A DNA stretch of 21,506 nucleotides from Amanita rubescens (lineage: Eukaryota; Basidiomycota; Agaricomycetes; Agaricales; Amanitaceae), in assembly GCA_015039365.1 (NCBI GenBank), contig WION01000750.1, forward strand, positions 1 through 21,506, in the 5' to 3' direction. A program made the translations under genes and the position numbers. Numbering within the stretch: position 1 is the stretch's first letter; each line of letters starts with the position of its first letter. A model generated the notes under the pieces. It did not search any database. It was not told where the DNA came from and saw only the letters and a list, made by a program, of their open reading frames with translations. Positions 9,675-19,144 of the stretch are shown in pieces.

Positions 9675-10967
9675 TCACCAATGTTCATCTTCGGGAACCC
9701 AATTGTCTCCGCGGTCCAAAAATACCCTGTTCCTTGGGCCTTGGAGATCTATTGATTGGAGTCTCGCCCATTCACCATGTCCCAAACCTTTTAATAAACA
9801 TTCCCTCAGTTCGACGGACAGCGAATAGAGCTCCGTATCTTCAATATTAGGAAAATCGAGTTGCAACTGCCTCACACTTTTGAACTGCGCCAGTGATTTA
9901 GTGAATTCTGGAGACAGCCATGGCTTCTGTCACAAAGGGTAAACATCAGACTTGAAAACTACGACCATTAGGACTTACTTGTATGGTCGTCTCGTGAACA
10001 ATGATTTTCAGGGTTTTATAACTTTTCCGAGTCAACTTTGAATACAGACGATGGCGTGAACATATTTCCATCGCTTCTAAGACTTCGCAGAACAAGTTAA
10101 TGTTGTCCTCTGAGATCCCAAAGAGGCTAAGAGATACATAATATCTGTCCTCATAATAAAGGTCGTGGATTTTCGGGTGTACTGAAATTTGTTGGAATAC
10201 TTGGGGCGCGTCCACAGATCGATGGAAAACAGGGAAGATGGTGATCTCGCGAGTGAGGTTGAACGTGAAGAAATCCAGTATGAAGATCGCTGGCCCGGAC
10301 GAAGTGTGACGGCAATGGCAATTTTTGATTTGATACAGTCCCTTGACTTCTCTCCAAATCAGTGGCTCAGAATAGTCAGAGTCGTAAAGCCCAAGGAACC
10401 GTAGCTGAGGCTGTCCGGCGATGACTCCTTCGAGGTCGTGCCAATAAAAATTGAGATATAGTGTCTCGAGCTTGAAGTAACCGCCGCTGTACCATGCAAG
10501 ATTGCCCTCAGTCAACTTCAATTTCAGAACGAATCAATACAAACCCGATTACTTTACTTATCATCCCCTCTGAAAGATCGACCAGCGCGTTATTCAAAAT
10601 ACGCAAATCCACCAAATTCGGCATCTTCTCAAGTACACCGGCGAGTTCAACCAAGATGAGGTGAAGGGCATCGCAATTGTCGTCTTCCACGCCCAGCTCG
10701 ATGTAAAATGCCTTCACCGTTGAAGCCTTCCAAGTGTTATTCGCAAGCGTGGATAACAGCGGCGCGGTTTTCTTCGCGGCCGAGTCCCAAGGCGATCTAT
10801 GCATGTATTCGCGTTGCTGAGTGGAGAAGTCGATGCGACTGTAGAGGACATGTTCAGCCGCATCGCGTAGCGAGGAATGTATCCCTCGAGATAACAGCCA
10901 GATCTTTAGGTGAACAGAGTTGTAATATTTGAAGCTGGACGTCGAGTGGAACGTCCGTGAGGTGCAT
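9675..10967 (-). pseudogene. F-box protein paralog B, frameshifted in the F-box
   Basis: Closest to paralog D (19745-21049). Exons by alignment are 10967-10545, 10486-9979 and 9926-9675, with introns of 58 nt (donor GTTTGT) and 52 nt (donor GTAAGT) at the same codons as in A, C and D. It opens MHLTDVPLDVQLQILQLCSP. Compared with D there is one extra base near 10881-10886, after AVISR, which turns the frame to a TGA about a dozen codons on. The original frame then runs open to the end: RSPWDSAAKKTAPLLSTL, KASTVKAFYIELG, SGPAIFILDF, HETTIQ, and the tail DRGDNWVPEDEHW. Everything after the first ~30 codons would be lost, so I call it a pseudogene. A single-base sequencing error is the simple alternative. 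Confidence 0.75.
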
Positions 10968-11416
10968 AGTGCGACTACTTGAAGTGAGCTGTCGTGCTAG
11001 GAAGTGAAATAGAGCTTGAATCCACGCGCCGCTCAGGCTGAACAGGTTGTACATTGAAGTCGGGAGTCGGGTGCGGAGGTTAAATATTAAATGTTCTCAC
11101 CACCCGGCAACTCGGCTCCAAATAGGCCAGCCATAGTCATTCGCCAGTTCGCAAGGGCCTCCGCTGATGCCTCACAAATTGGCTTTCGTGGGACTTACAA
11201 CATCCTTCTATGCACGCTCTTCCCTTCTAACGCTGATTTCATGGTCGTACCATGTCCGCGAACTTCCAGTTCACCCGCCGAATCAACGTTTATGTACGAC
11301 AATATTCAACGATAAGATAGGTACGGATATCAATCAAATACGACTATCAATCATCTTCATCGTCTGACGAGGCCCAAAAGTCGAATATTTCAGTGAGAGT
11401 CCATACAGAGACTGAT
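10968..11416. other. Intergenic between F-box B and C
   Basis: Holds the promoter of B and the 3' flank of C. The first ~70 bases after the C stop (11416 down to 11347) still align, in the next frame, with the acidic tail of paralog A. That suggests the C coding region once extended to about 11347. No other feature is supported. Confidence 0.4.
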
Positions 11417-12663
11417 TTACGGGTCCATAATAAGTAGTCTGTTGTGTGACTGATGACAATGGAGCGTGATAATTTGTAGATTTGGGCAGGCGTATCCCAG
11501 ATCCAACAGGAAGTGATATCGTAGATCCGTGGAAAACTGACGTAGCCCTTCATCTTCAAGGTCTACGAAGTAGAAACATATTTGCTCAAAATCAAAGAGC
11601 GCCAATTGTTTCACAAATTCGGGATAGCGCCAAGGCTCCTGTCATTGGAGAATGAATACTAGAATGTATTGAACTAATTGAGACCTTACTTGTATGAAGT
11701 TTTCGTGGATGATTATCTTTAAAATTGAACACGTCAGAGGTAGAGAGTCGTCCTCCAGGCAAACCCCCATCGATTCCACCATTTCGATGGCCAAACTGGT
11801 ATTTTCCTCGGAAATCCCAAGGAGGTCAAGCGATAGCGTATAATCACATCTTCCATGAAAATGATTGGGAAACTTGCTTAGCGACGTAACGGCTTCTCGG
11901 CACACTTGTAGTGCTTCTCCAGGTCGATAAAAAGCAGGGAAAAAGATGATCAGAGCGCTGGCTATCGTACAGTCCAGCACGAAGATGGTCGGCAGTGTGA
12001 GACGGCGAGATGGAGCGTGATAGAGTCCTTTGATTTTTGTCCAAAAAGGCCCATTCGCGATCATTTGGTCGAAGTATATTCCAATAAGTTGTAAGTGGGG
12101 CTGAGCGGCAACGATTCCTTCTAGATCATTGTGAGAATACTCTAGAAATAATGTACGAAGTTTGAAGTAACCGCCTCTGTAGAGCCAGATCCGAGTCAAT
12201 GATTACATTAAATTGTCAGCGCTGCGACGAACCTGATGACTCGGCTGATTCTCCCCTCCGACGGATCCTCCATTTGGAAATGCATAATCCGTAAATCCAC
12301 CAAATTGGACATGTTTTCTAGTGCCTTGGCAAGCTTAACGAGGATGAGACGAACTACTCTGTTAGCGACGGGGTAGTCCCTATCGGCTTTTAGTTCAACG
12401 TAAAACGTCTTCACAATCGCTGCCTTCCGCGGGGATGCAGCTAAGGTTTTCAAGAGCAACTTCTGGTCTTTCCGCCGTGGGGGAAATAGTATAGACCAGG
12501 CCTTGCTGCGCGGCCGTGCATGGAATTGAATGTGACTGTATAGAACATACTCTGCCACGTCTCGTAATGATGCTTGTACTCTTGAAAGTGAGGCCAAATC
12601 ATTGGATGAACAAAATGTTAAGATATGAACCTGTATCTCAAGCGGAAGGTCGTTGAGATGCAT
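11417..12663 (-). CDS. F-box protein paralog C (3 exons, 379 aa)
   Basis: Exons are 12663-12233, 12176-11690 and 11638-11417, totalling 1140 nt in frame. Introns are 56 nt (GTTCGT...CAG) and 51 nt (GTAAGG...CAG, with CCAATGACAG at the acceptor). The start was chosen by alignment to the other paralogs. The N-terminal ~40 residues form the F-box (MHLNDLPLEIQVHILTFCSS), followed by LYSHIQF and leucine-rich repeat-like strands (NLVDLRIM, LRTLFLEYS, HLQLIGIY). The family would be expected to bind Skp1 through the F-box and present a target to an SCF ubiquitin ligase; that is family knowledge, not shown here. The closest relative in the window is A. Compared with A the last ~30 residues are cut off: a small indel near 11430-11440 brings a TAA into frame, while an acidic tail (SSDDEDD) remains readable in the next frame to 11347. 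It may still be functional. Confidence 0.72.
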
Positions 12664-13453
12664 GCATCTAAAGACAAGGGTGTGGGGCGCTGGCACGGCG
12701 TTTTCCGAATGGAAATGACCGGCGAGATCCGAGGCGCGACATTTGAGTCGGAGTCTCGGATCACAAGACCGACACAGATGCGTGTTGAAGCGGTGCCCAC
12801 AAAGTTGATCTAGATTCTAACTCTGAGGCTTTGGGGCTCTTTACCTGAAGTCAAAGCCGTATAGTTTCCATGACATCGAAGAACTTTATTTTCAAACCAG
12901 AATGCGAATCACTAGCATCATCTCGCGATTGGTGCAGAATGTCAACCTTTGCCTCGTCTCCTTTCTTTGCCTTCTGACTCTCACAACCGAGCCACGGAGA
13001 GTATTGAAGTGGCCATCCAATCAATCGACAACGCCGCGCCAGCGCCGGTCTTCTTTCACCTGACGCGCGGCCCAGCTTGGAATGTTCGGAGGTATAAAAG
13101 CTTCCAGATCGCAAGGCCGCAAGGATCGGGAACGGGAGTGTTTAACGTTCGCGCTGGACCGATCAGAGCATCGAAGCGTGAGAGATAAGCGTAGTCATTG
13201 GTTGTTAGGATCCCTTTCTCGTAGAGATGAGAGCGGACAATGATAGTTATACGACTAGATGTCATGACATTGGTTGAGTTGCTTGCCGTGATTTGTAACA
13301 TTTAAATAGCGTGCCTCGATGATTTATAAATGCGATCCAAATGACAAAGTTAAGTAATTGCAAAAAACGTTAAAACGCATCCGACTCGGTGGAGTCGAGT
13401 AGCACAGTTATGTGTCAAACGAAAGCGTATGTTGGTCTTCCCCTACTTTAACT
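12664..13453. other. Gene-poor stretch upstream of F-box C
   Basis: Contains the C promoter on the minus strand and a consensus TATAAAAG on the plus strand (13093-13100). No coding region could be defended: open frames on both strands overlap each other and lack motifs. Confidence 0.35.
13093..13100 (+). promoter_or_regulatory. TATA-box consensus
   Basis: TATAAAAG in a GC-rich neighbourhood, facing the candidate plus-strand gene that may start at 13454. The 350-bp gap to that ATG is longer than usual, so the assignment is weak. Confidence 0.25.
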
Positions 13454-13947
13454 ATGGCTAGTCAGAGCACGCTAGCTGCTTCACTTGATCGCCGTCGGCG
13501 TATTGACATATTAGAGGAACGGAGGCCCATACATTCTGCCCCGATCTGAAGGACCAATCGCTCTATAGCCAGACTGCGAGCGCCCAGGAAACCCCTCGTG
13601 GTCGCCAAGCCAGTGCACCGATCAGGAAAACCCCAGATTCTGCTTTCGATGCTTTGACTTCGGAAGCCTCTTCCTCGGGTTCACCATTCGTGGAGACAAC
13701 AGCCTCAACAGGTACCAATGCAAGTTTGTCAACCTGTTCCACAGCAGCACTCATTTGCTCACGACACGGCTCAGATGCGACCGCCTACACCCACACCTCA
13801 GCAGCACTCATTTGCTCTCGACGTAGTACCGTGTATAGCGGCAGCCGATTCCAGCAGAAATCTCAAGTCGGAATTGAGGTTAAGGCTACATGGGCTTACG
13901 CGCAGTTTCTGGGATGGCTGGAGAGAGGCCTGAGCGGACGGCAGTGA
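13454..13947 (+). pseudogene. Candidate Gln/Pro-rich coding fragment
   Basis: No family is recognised. An ATG at 13454 opens MASQSTLAASLDRRRRIDIL and closes within ~35 codons. A second frame reads SLYSQTASAQETPRGRQASA from about 13560. A third, from ~13690, reads QQPQQVPMQVCQPVPQQHSF and then PPTPTPQQHSFALDVV, ending at 13933. The heptapeptide PQQHSFA occurs twice, 19 codons apart, and its proline codon differs synonymously (CCA/CCT), which hints at selection on the protein. The frames do not join through a convincing intron, so this is a decayed gene or an unsolved exon set. It overlaps the end of the candidate minus-strand gene at 13798-15192. Confidence 0.25.
13742..13817 (+). repeat. 19-bp direct repeat, 57-bp period
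   Basis: Identical 19-mers (CAGCAGCACTCATTTGCTC) lie at 13742-13760 and 13799-13817. The 57-bp spacing is a multiple of three. Confidence 0.7.
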
Positions 13948-15192
13948 GATGGGCGAAGGACGGCGGAGAGAGGGAGTACTTGGCGTGTCGTCTCCACTGC
14001 TATAGTCGCCTTTGGAGGGTTTGACGGGTGTTGGGGGGCGTTGTCCTGTAGCATGGAGATGTCGAGTTTGTAGTTCTCCGATCCACCGAGGCATATTTCT
14101 GGTCAGATTGTTTGGAGCTGGGGTGGGTGAGGAGGAAGTAGGAGAGGAGGGGTGAGGGCAATCGGGACGGTTTGCGTGAGGCAGGTTGGTGGTAGGAGCG
14201 GATGGGACGTTGGCAGTGGCTCGAGAACAGGGTTTGGCTAAGATTTGGAAAAAGGTTCATCCTCCCCATCGACGAGATGAGGAAGATCGGGAGACTAAGA
14301 ACGAGAGATAGGTAGATGAGAGAGTTGGAGTGGACAGAGGTTGGGAGTGTGGGAGGCTGAGGAGCGTTGTGTGCACGGACGGGAGCGCGGTTGTCATGGG
14401 TGAGGGTGGATGGGGATTGAATGGGACGGGTGCGCTTTGCGATGCTGGACGAACGACCACCGCCATTGTCGTCTGAGACGAGTGTGTCGGTGGTGAAGAG
14501 AAAAGAAGACAGCGTTTGAACACGGAAGTGCTGGATGGCGTAGGAACAGGAGTATTCGAGTTCGCCGCGCTCATCCACGCGTATCGTCCTCCCAACCCCG
14601 GTTACCACATTCGACATTTTCTTTCTCTCGTCTTCGAGCAGCTACGCCTGGCCCTTGTTTCTTCTTCGTTGGGAGGCAATAGTTCAAGTTGCTTCTAAGT
14701 GAAGCGGAAAGTATCCGATTGCGATGTCCGAGTAGCCGATCTCGGTGCTGCACTCGGACGAGTGGTTCGAGAGCCCAGACATGCAGTTTCCGCTCAAGCA
14801 CGCGGCATACTCGACGTGAGGGAAAGAGTTGGGACATGGGTGAGCGGCAGGCGATATTAATCGTCTTCACCTAACCCCGCTCCTAATGCTGCTCCATGGG
14901 CTACATACCCGTAGGTCTACTCCTGCGCCTCCCAGGATATCTAGACATTATAATTCATTAGTCAGCGCTTGAGAAAAGAAAGAAACACGTACGAGCATTT
15001 GACCGTTGGGTCGCTGCGTAAGTTGGCTCGGAGTTGAGGTTGCGACTGGTGGCGCAGAGGCTGTTGAGGGGGGGGAGTTGGTGACTTTGACTCGCTTTTC
15101 ATTTCATCGTCCAATTGCAAGTCAACGTTGCCAAAGAACAACGACCTGACGCTGAACGCAAACACCTCCAAATAAATGCCCACTAGGCTCAT
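13798..15192 (-). CDS. Candidate Ser/Pro-rich multi-exon gene, unrecognised
   Basis: The best evidence is at the 5' end. A frame from 15192 (or Met at 15102) reads MKSESKSPTPPPQQPLRHQS, then reaches a textbook 52-nt intron (14992-14941: donor GTACGT, branch CTGACTAAT, acceptor CTAG), and resumes as YPGRRRSRPT. Further down, a frame from 14617 with strongly C-ending codons reads GELEYSCSYAIQHFRVQTL and DNRAPVRAHNAPQPPTLPTS. Another, from about 14235 to 13798, reads PSSPTSSSPTPAPNN, RNMPRWIGELQTRHLHATG and DDTPSTPSLRRPSPISL. The exon joins between these blocks are not resolved, so the total length is unknown. Low-complexity Ser/Pro content suits a disordered nuclear or regulatory protein, but I see no DNA-binding or catalytic motif. 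Confidence 0.35.
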
Positions 15193-16149
15193 TCACCTCC
15201 CCCTTCACGCGACGCTCTGATGGGACTAACCAACTGTCTACAAATGGATTCTTTACGAATTCCCAACGTTTTAATATCAATGTCTATGTCCAAAATATTC
15301 TCGTAGCTCCATCACGTGCGCGACAACGAGTCTTTACGGAGCGAGAGGGTTGAAAGTAACAACAGCACGGAGTTCGTGGCAAGTCCCGGACTAGCGCCCA
15401 TTCAAGTTCTTGCAGTGTTCTCTCCACTTTCTGTTGCGTGAGATAGCCTAGACGACCTCCTCGTTCATCTCTTTCCTCACGATTTCCTCCCTTTCTCCCA
15501 TGATTACCTGTCAGCGACGAATTAGCAATGTATACTGAAAACATCCAACGAGGAAAACGAGAAAATGCCATTGCTCGATGGCCGGCGATTACTCACGTAC
15601 AATGTTCGTCCTACTCGCCCGACTTCTTTCTTCTCTTCCTTATTTGCTTCGACATATGTTTCCTAGCTACTGTCGTGCATTAGCCGCAGAAGAAATGATT
15701 TTGACACGTAAGGTAATCACCGCCCCAAGCGCATATAGCGACGGTTGCGACTATCCCACTTGTAGGCAAGTATGAAGTAATTGCTAACCCATACTTCACT
15801 CATCATATCACGCAGCTTCGTACATCGGCTCTTTTGACTCGTGAAAGTATATATTCCTTGCTCGGAAAGCCATAGGTGGGACTTTCACAGGCTATTCTCG
15901 TGCTGCTACTAATGGTCATCAGTCATTCTTTCCGCAAAGCGTCCACACCTAGTAGAGAAGCGAGGTAAGGGGCATTGGATGTCAATTTGGATTCATAGCT
16001 GGTGTTTAGCTCGAATTCGGTCCTTGCAAGGTTTGATTTCTCTTTATCGCTCTCATTATCGATTAAGGGATCATTGATCATCTGTCATCATAGGATCTTG
16101 TGTAAACAATGATTACAAGCGGCTCGTCCGGTGCCTCGGAACATACCTA
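15193..16149. other. Intergenic / unassigned
   Basis: A minus-strand open frame at 15571-15284 (95 codons, opening MAFSRFPRWMFSVYIANSSL) has an internal YAG acceptor-like CTGACAG, but no family resemblance and no second exon that can be defended. The right part (15894-16129) carries one copy of a diverged repeat described separately. Confidence 0.35.
15894..16129 (+). repeat. Diverged ~240-bp repeat, copy 1
   Basis: This shares five collinear anchors with 18268-18506: ATTCTCGTGCTG(C/T)TACTA at the left end, a donor-like GAGGT(A/G)AG about 70 bases in, CCTTG(C/T)AAGG about 125 in, GATCATTGATCA about 175 in, and AGCGGCTCG(T/C)CC at the right end. It lies directly upstream of the membrane gene at 16150-17305. 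Confidence 0.55.
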
Positions 16150-17305
16150 ATGGCTTTTACCAGGATTGAGTCCAACAGTTCGCAGTACAAATACCGGTAT
16201 GAGTCGGATGTTGATGCTGTACTCGAAATGGCGCCATTCGTCAAAGTATTCCTCATTGCGTTGACTACGCAGGCACTCGTAACGGGTGTGTACCTCGCCT
16301 CGTTTTTACTGTGCCTGCGATGGTTCGTCTTTTCAGACGACTGGCGAGAAAATACGCAAAGGCATCACATGGCACCTGTCGATCATTACCATCGTCCTCT
16401 TTGCTCTCTCTCTGGGAGAATTTGGCATTTTTTTTGCGTTTGACAGGTGTTAATTTCGAAGGTCGCAGCCTGAACAAGTCGTATCTGACTTTTATCGGTG
16501 TACGTGATTCAACAATTTAATCATCGTCGTCACTGAACTCTTCACTGGCAGGAATTTATAGCACTGCTTTCACCAATTATAACCGACGGAGTACTGGTTT
16601 GTGAATGAACAAAGTCACCAGCTTCGTGATGCTCATGACGGGGCGCCAGGTCTTCCGTTGTTGGATAGTTTACAATAGGTCATGGCGAATCGCCGTCCTT
16701 CCCTTCCTCTTGTTGCTGTACAACATATCAAGTCTTTTCATGTTGACGCGTTGGAACTTTGGCATCCATCTCGTGACGACAGAATCTCCTGCTATCCCAG
16801 TTGAGGGTATAACAGCATCGTACTACGCCAGTACCACTGTCATAAACATATATGCAACGTGTGAGTGAATAAATTGTGCTTCGTTCCATGATGCTAATTA
16901 AGAGAAATCAAAGCTGCTATTATATGGCAAATCTGGAGAAATAGTTTCTCTCGACGCCTTACCCGTTTCGTGGTCCGTGTTGTCGCCGAATCGGGTTTAT
17001 TATACACTCTCGTAAGTATTGCAACTTGTTGCGGAGTGTTTCTTGGTCCCAATCGCTGGCTCGTGGTAATGATTCAAATTGTATGTCATAAACGAGTTAA
17101 ACGCTGCTGGGGACCAGTATCTCACCCATGCATCTAGAATTATCTCACAGCAGGAGTCGCTTACAATCTCATAATGATACGGGTGGCGCAAAATAGGGCT
17201 AGACCAGAAGTGGAGCCTCTGCCTACGTCCACCGGTGTCTCTGCGATTGAACATGCTATACTGACCGCACCGCGCCACAGCTTAGAAACGGTCGGCTCTT
17301 CCTGA
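16150..17305 (+). pseudogene. Multi-span membrane protein (different family), two frameshifts in the first exon
   Basis: The pattern is that of a large, uncharacterised Agaricomycete integral-membrane family, recognised from memory. Start is ATG 16150 or, closer to the family norm, 16228 (MAPFVKVFLIALTTQALVTG). Later exons are intact and in phase: 16552-16596, 16650-16860, 16914-17080 and 17138-17305, with introns of 52-57 nt. They encode DGVLVFRCWIVYNRSWR, a TM segment, WQIWRNSFSRRLTRFVVRVV, AESGLLYTL and GVAYNLIMIRVAQNRARPEV, ending at TGA 17303-17305. The first exon needs two shifts of +1 to keep family homology: after FVFSDD near 16340-16343 (to GEKIRKGITWHLSIITIVLF), and in the eight-T run 16428-16435 (to LTGVNFEGRSLNKSYLTFIG). 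No intron of workable length explains either. It is probably a young pseudogene. It is unrelated in sequence to the genes at 1-3936. Confidence 0.65.
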
Positions 17306-17497
17306 ATCCTGATCATGATTCATGAACGGGGCTTTGGAAGGTTCCATCTGGTGCGCGATATATCTTCTATTCCTGAGCCTTTGTTTCTCAGTCCATCACA
17401 CAGCCACCCAATCTTGGCACACGCCACTCCAAATCTGATGCCCGTGTTTCTCACTTCTGTTTAACCCCGAATATCGGGCTCTGTGCTCGGTTCATCT

Positions 17498-17530
17498 AAG
17501 GTGTCACAAATGTATTGTGGCAGACACCTT
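17498..17530. repeat. Nested hairpin
   Basis: AAGGTGT (17498-17504) pairs with ACACCTT (17524-17530). Inside it CACAA pairs with TTGTG around an ATGTA loop. It is not next to a recognised gene end, so a terminator role is not claimed. Confidence 0.5.
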
Positions 17531-18267
17531 TCTGATTTCGTTTTTTTCGGGTCTTTATTTATCTTATCCCGAAATTCCCAACTCTCTTACTTTCTTCTTG
17601 TGTGGCCTTCGTATCCGAGTAGTATGTTCATATTTCCCTTTGTCCATCTGTTAGTAGATACATCTATGTACCGGTCACGGCATAACACCGCCTGATGAGT
17701 CTACCTATAAAAGTTCAACTAGCATTCGGAGATGAACGGTCTACGCGTCGAGTGAAAGTGAAAATGGTTTGTACTATGCTACCATGGAGCGAATTTACAT
17801 GCGTCACTCATCATGATTTTTTCAGTGTGTTCAAAAATGGCTCATTAGTAGGAATGTTAAATCGGGTTCTAACCAGCATTTCCGAGTAAATATTGCCTTC
17901 ACACGGAAGGAATCAATTTGCACTGGTCATTATGATCGCGTAGGTTTCATGAACAACGCAACTTTGAATAGACGTGCACTAGCTAAGCTTTCTCCGTCGT
18001 ATTTTTGACTACGCCACATACATCTGATGCCACAATTCAGAGAGGCAGCTTTACCTTATCCAATTTCGTTGCTCTTCGACTTTCCTTTTGGGCCATATAT
18101 AGTCACCGTGCTCGTCGGGCATCAGTGCGCCACCATCACGAGCGTAAGCACGTACAGGAATAATGATATTTTGTCTAGGAAGAAAAGAGATACTAGGAAC
18201 GCTCGGGATGGCAATGGCGACATGGAGCGCACCAACAAACAGCTTGACATCAAACCTTCTTTGGTTT

Positions 18268-18506
18268 ATTCTCGTGCTGTTACTATCCCCGCCACTAATC
18301 GCCGCGCCCCGTTCCTTTCGTAACTCGCCCTAGAGGTGAGTTTTGCATCAGAATACAAACTTTATACTATACTGCTAATGTTCAAATGAGCCTTGTAAGG
18401 GTAATTGTCTCGCTGTTCTTCCAATACTGATCCATGACTGACAGATCATTGATCAGTATGATTAGAATCATGGGATCTCGAGTCTGTGATCACCAGCGGC
18501 TCGCCC
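18268..18506 (+). repeat. Diverged ~240-bp repeat, copy 2
   Basis: Partner of 15894-16129, with five anchors in the same order and nearly the same spacing. No copy of the downstream membrane gene follows it. Confidence 0.55.
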
Positions 18507-18603
18507 ACTTGACAGCCTTAATCGTATGCCCCCCTCCCTACTATTTTGCCCCAGAACGAGTCTAGAGTGATTAAGACTCCAGTCCACTCGACGTGTTTCG
18601 TGG

Positions 18604-18661
18604 AACGGCTGGGAACGAGGCTAATTATTATAACCGGATAACCCGTGACCTCCCAGCCGTT
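18604..18661. repeat. 11-bp perfect inverted repeat
   Basis: AACGGCTGGGA (18604-18614) and TCCCAGCCGTT (18651-18661) enclose a 36-base spacer that starts AACGAGG and is AT-rich in the middle. It lies about 57 bp upstream of the small gene at 18718, so an operator-like or cruciform role is possible but unproven. Confidence 0.6.
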
Positions 18662-18717
18662 ACAAGTGGTAACATACTTCATGCCAATTTCTGGAACGCC
18701 CGTCGTTCCTCAGGCTA

Positions 18718-19144
18718 ATGCCATTCTTCGACTGTGGATATTATATTCAGCAAGAGTACATTAAGCCGTTTGTTATGAGACCTCGTGAAGGCGATTATTG
18801 CTCTATCGCCCTGGAGCTGGATGCCGGTGTATGGTGGTTAAATCTACCCCGCCAAATACGTCGCACTATTCCCATGCCAAAAAGTGCGTATCGTTGTTGC
18901 CGTTGCTATTTTCCGCAACGATAGTCCTAATACGCGCCTATTTGTTTCAGTGTATGTAGATGACCCAAACAAAACTTATAAAGATGGTGTCATTTATTTA
19001 CGCACGCGACGTGCCATTGCCGCTCAGCAAATTGAAGACTTCAGCGAGACAGACGTTGATAGGGCGCTCAAGAATAATTTTTTACTAGCGATGGGGAATA
19101 GGTTCGATCCGAAAGAGTTGACATTCCTCGTAAAACGCCACTAG
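18718..19144 (+). CDS. Small two-exon protein, unknown function (119 aa)
   Basis: Exons are 18718-18883 and 18951-19144, with phases matching across a 67-nt intron (GTGCGT...TTTCAG) to give 120 codons including TAG. The protein begins MPFFDCGYYIQQEYIKPFVM, has a WWLNLPRQIRR patch and ends ELTFLVKRH. No signal peptide, membrane segment or known domain is visible; it looks like a small cytosolic globular protein. The intron holds an 8-bp inverted repeat (TATCGTTG/CAACGATA). An alternative start at 18884 reads through the intron (MRIVVAVAIFRNDS) into the second exon frame, giving an 86-aa product. The two-exon model is preferred because of the polypyrimidine-rich acceptor. No paralog is present in the window. 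Confidence 0.45.

Larger units (their letters stand above)
17306..18717. other. Gene-poor stretch
   Basis: No gene is supported. It contains two small hairpins (17466-17478 and 17498-17530), a plus-strand TATAAAAG at 17706-17713 that precedes only a ~42-codon frame, the second copy of the diverged repeat (18268-18506), and an 11-bp inverted repeat (18604-18661). A short frame from ATG 18208 encodes a signal-peptide-like segment (LLWFILVLLLSPPLIAAPRS) but stops after 41 codons, just before a donor-like GAGGTGAG. Confidence 0.4.

Noticed and set aside
16326..16335. GT...CAG inside the first exon of the second membrane gene as an intron that might fix the frame
   Set aside because: It would be only ~10-14 nt long, far below the minimum for a spliceosomal intron.
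17695..17889. Short plus-strand frame near a TATAAAAG
   Set aside because: The TATA lies inside the frame and the remaining ~42 codons show no signal peptide, CaaX end or other motif.
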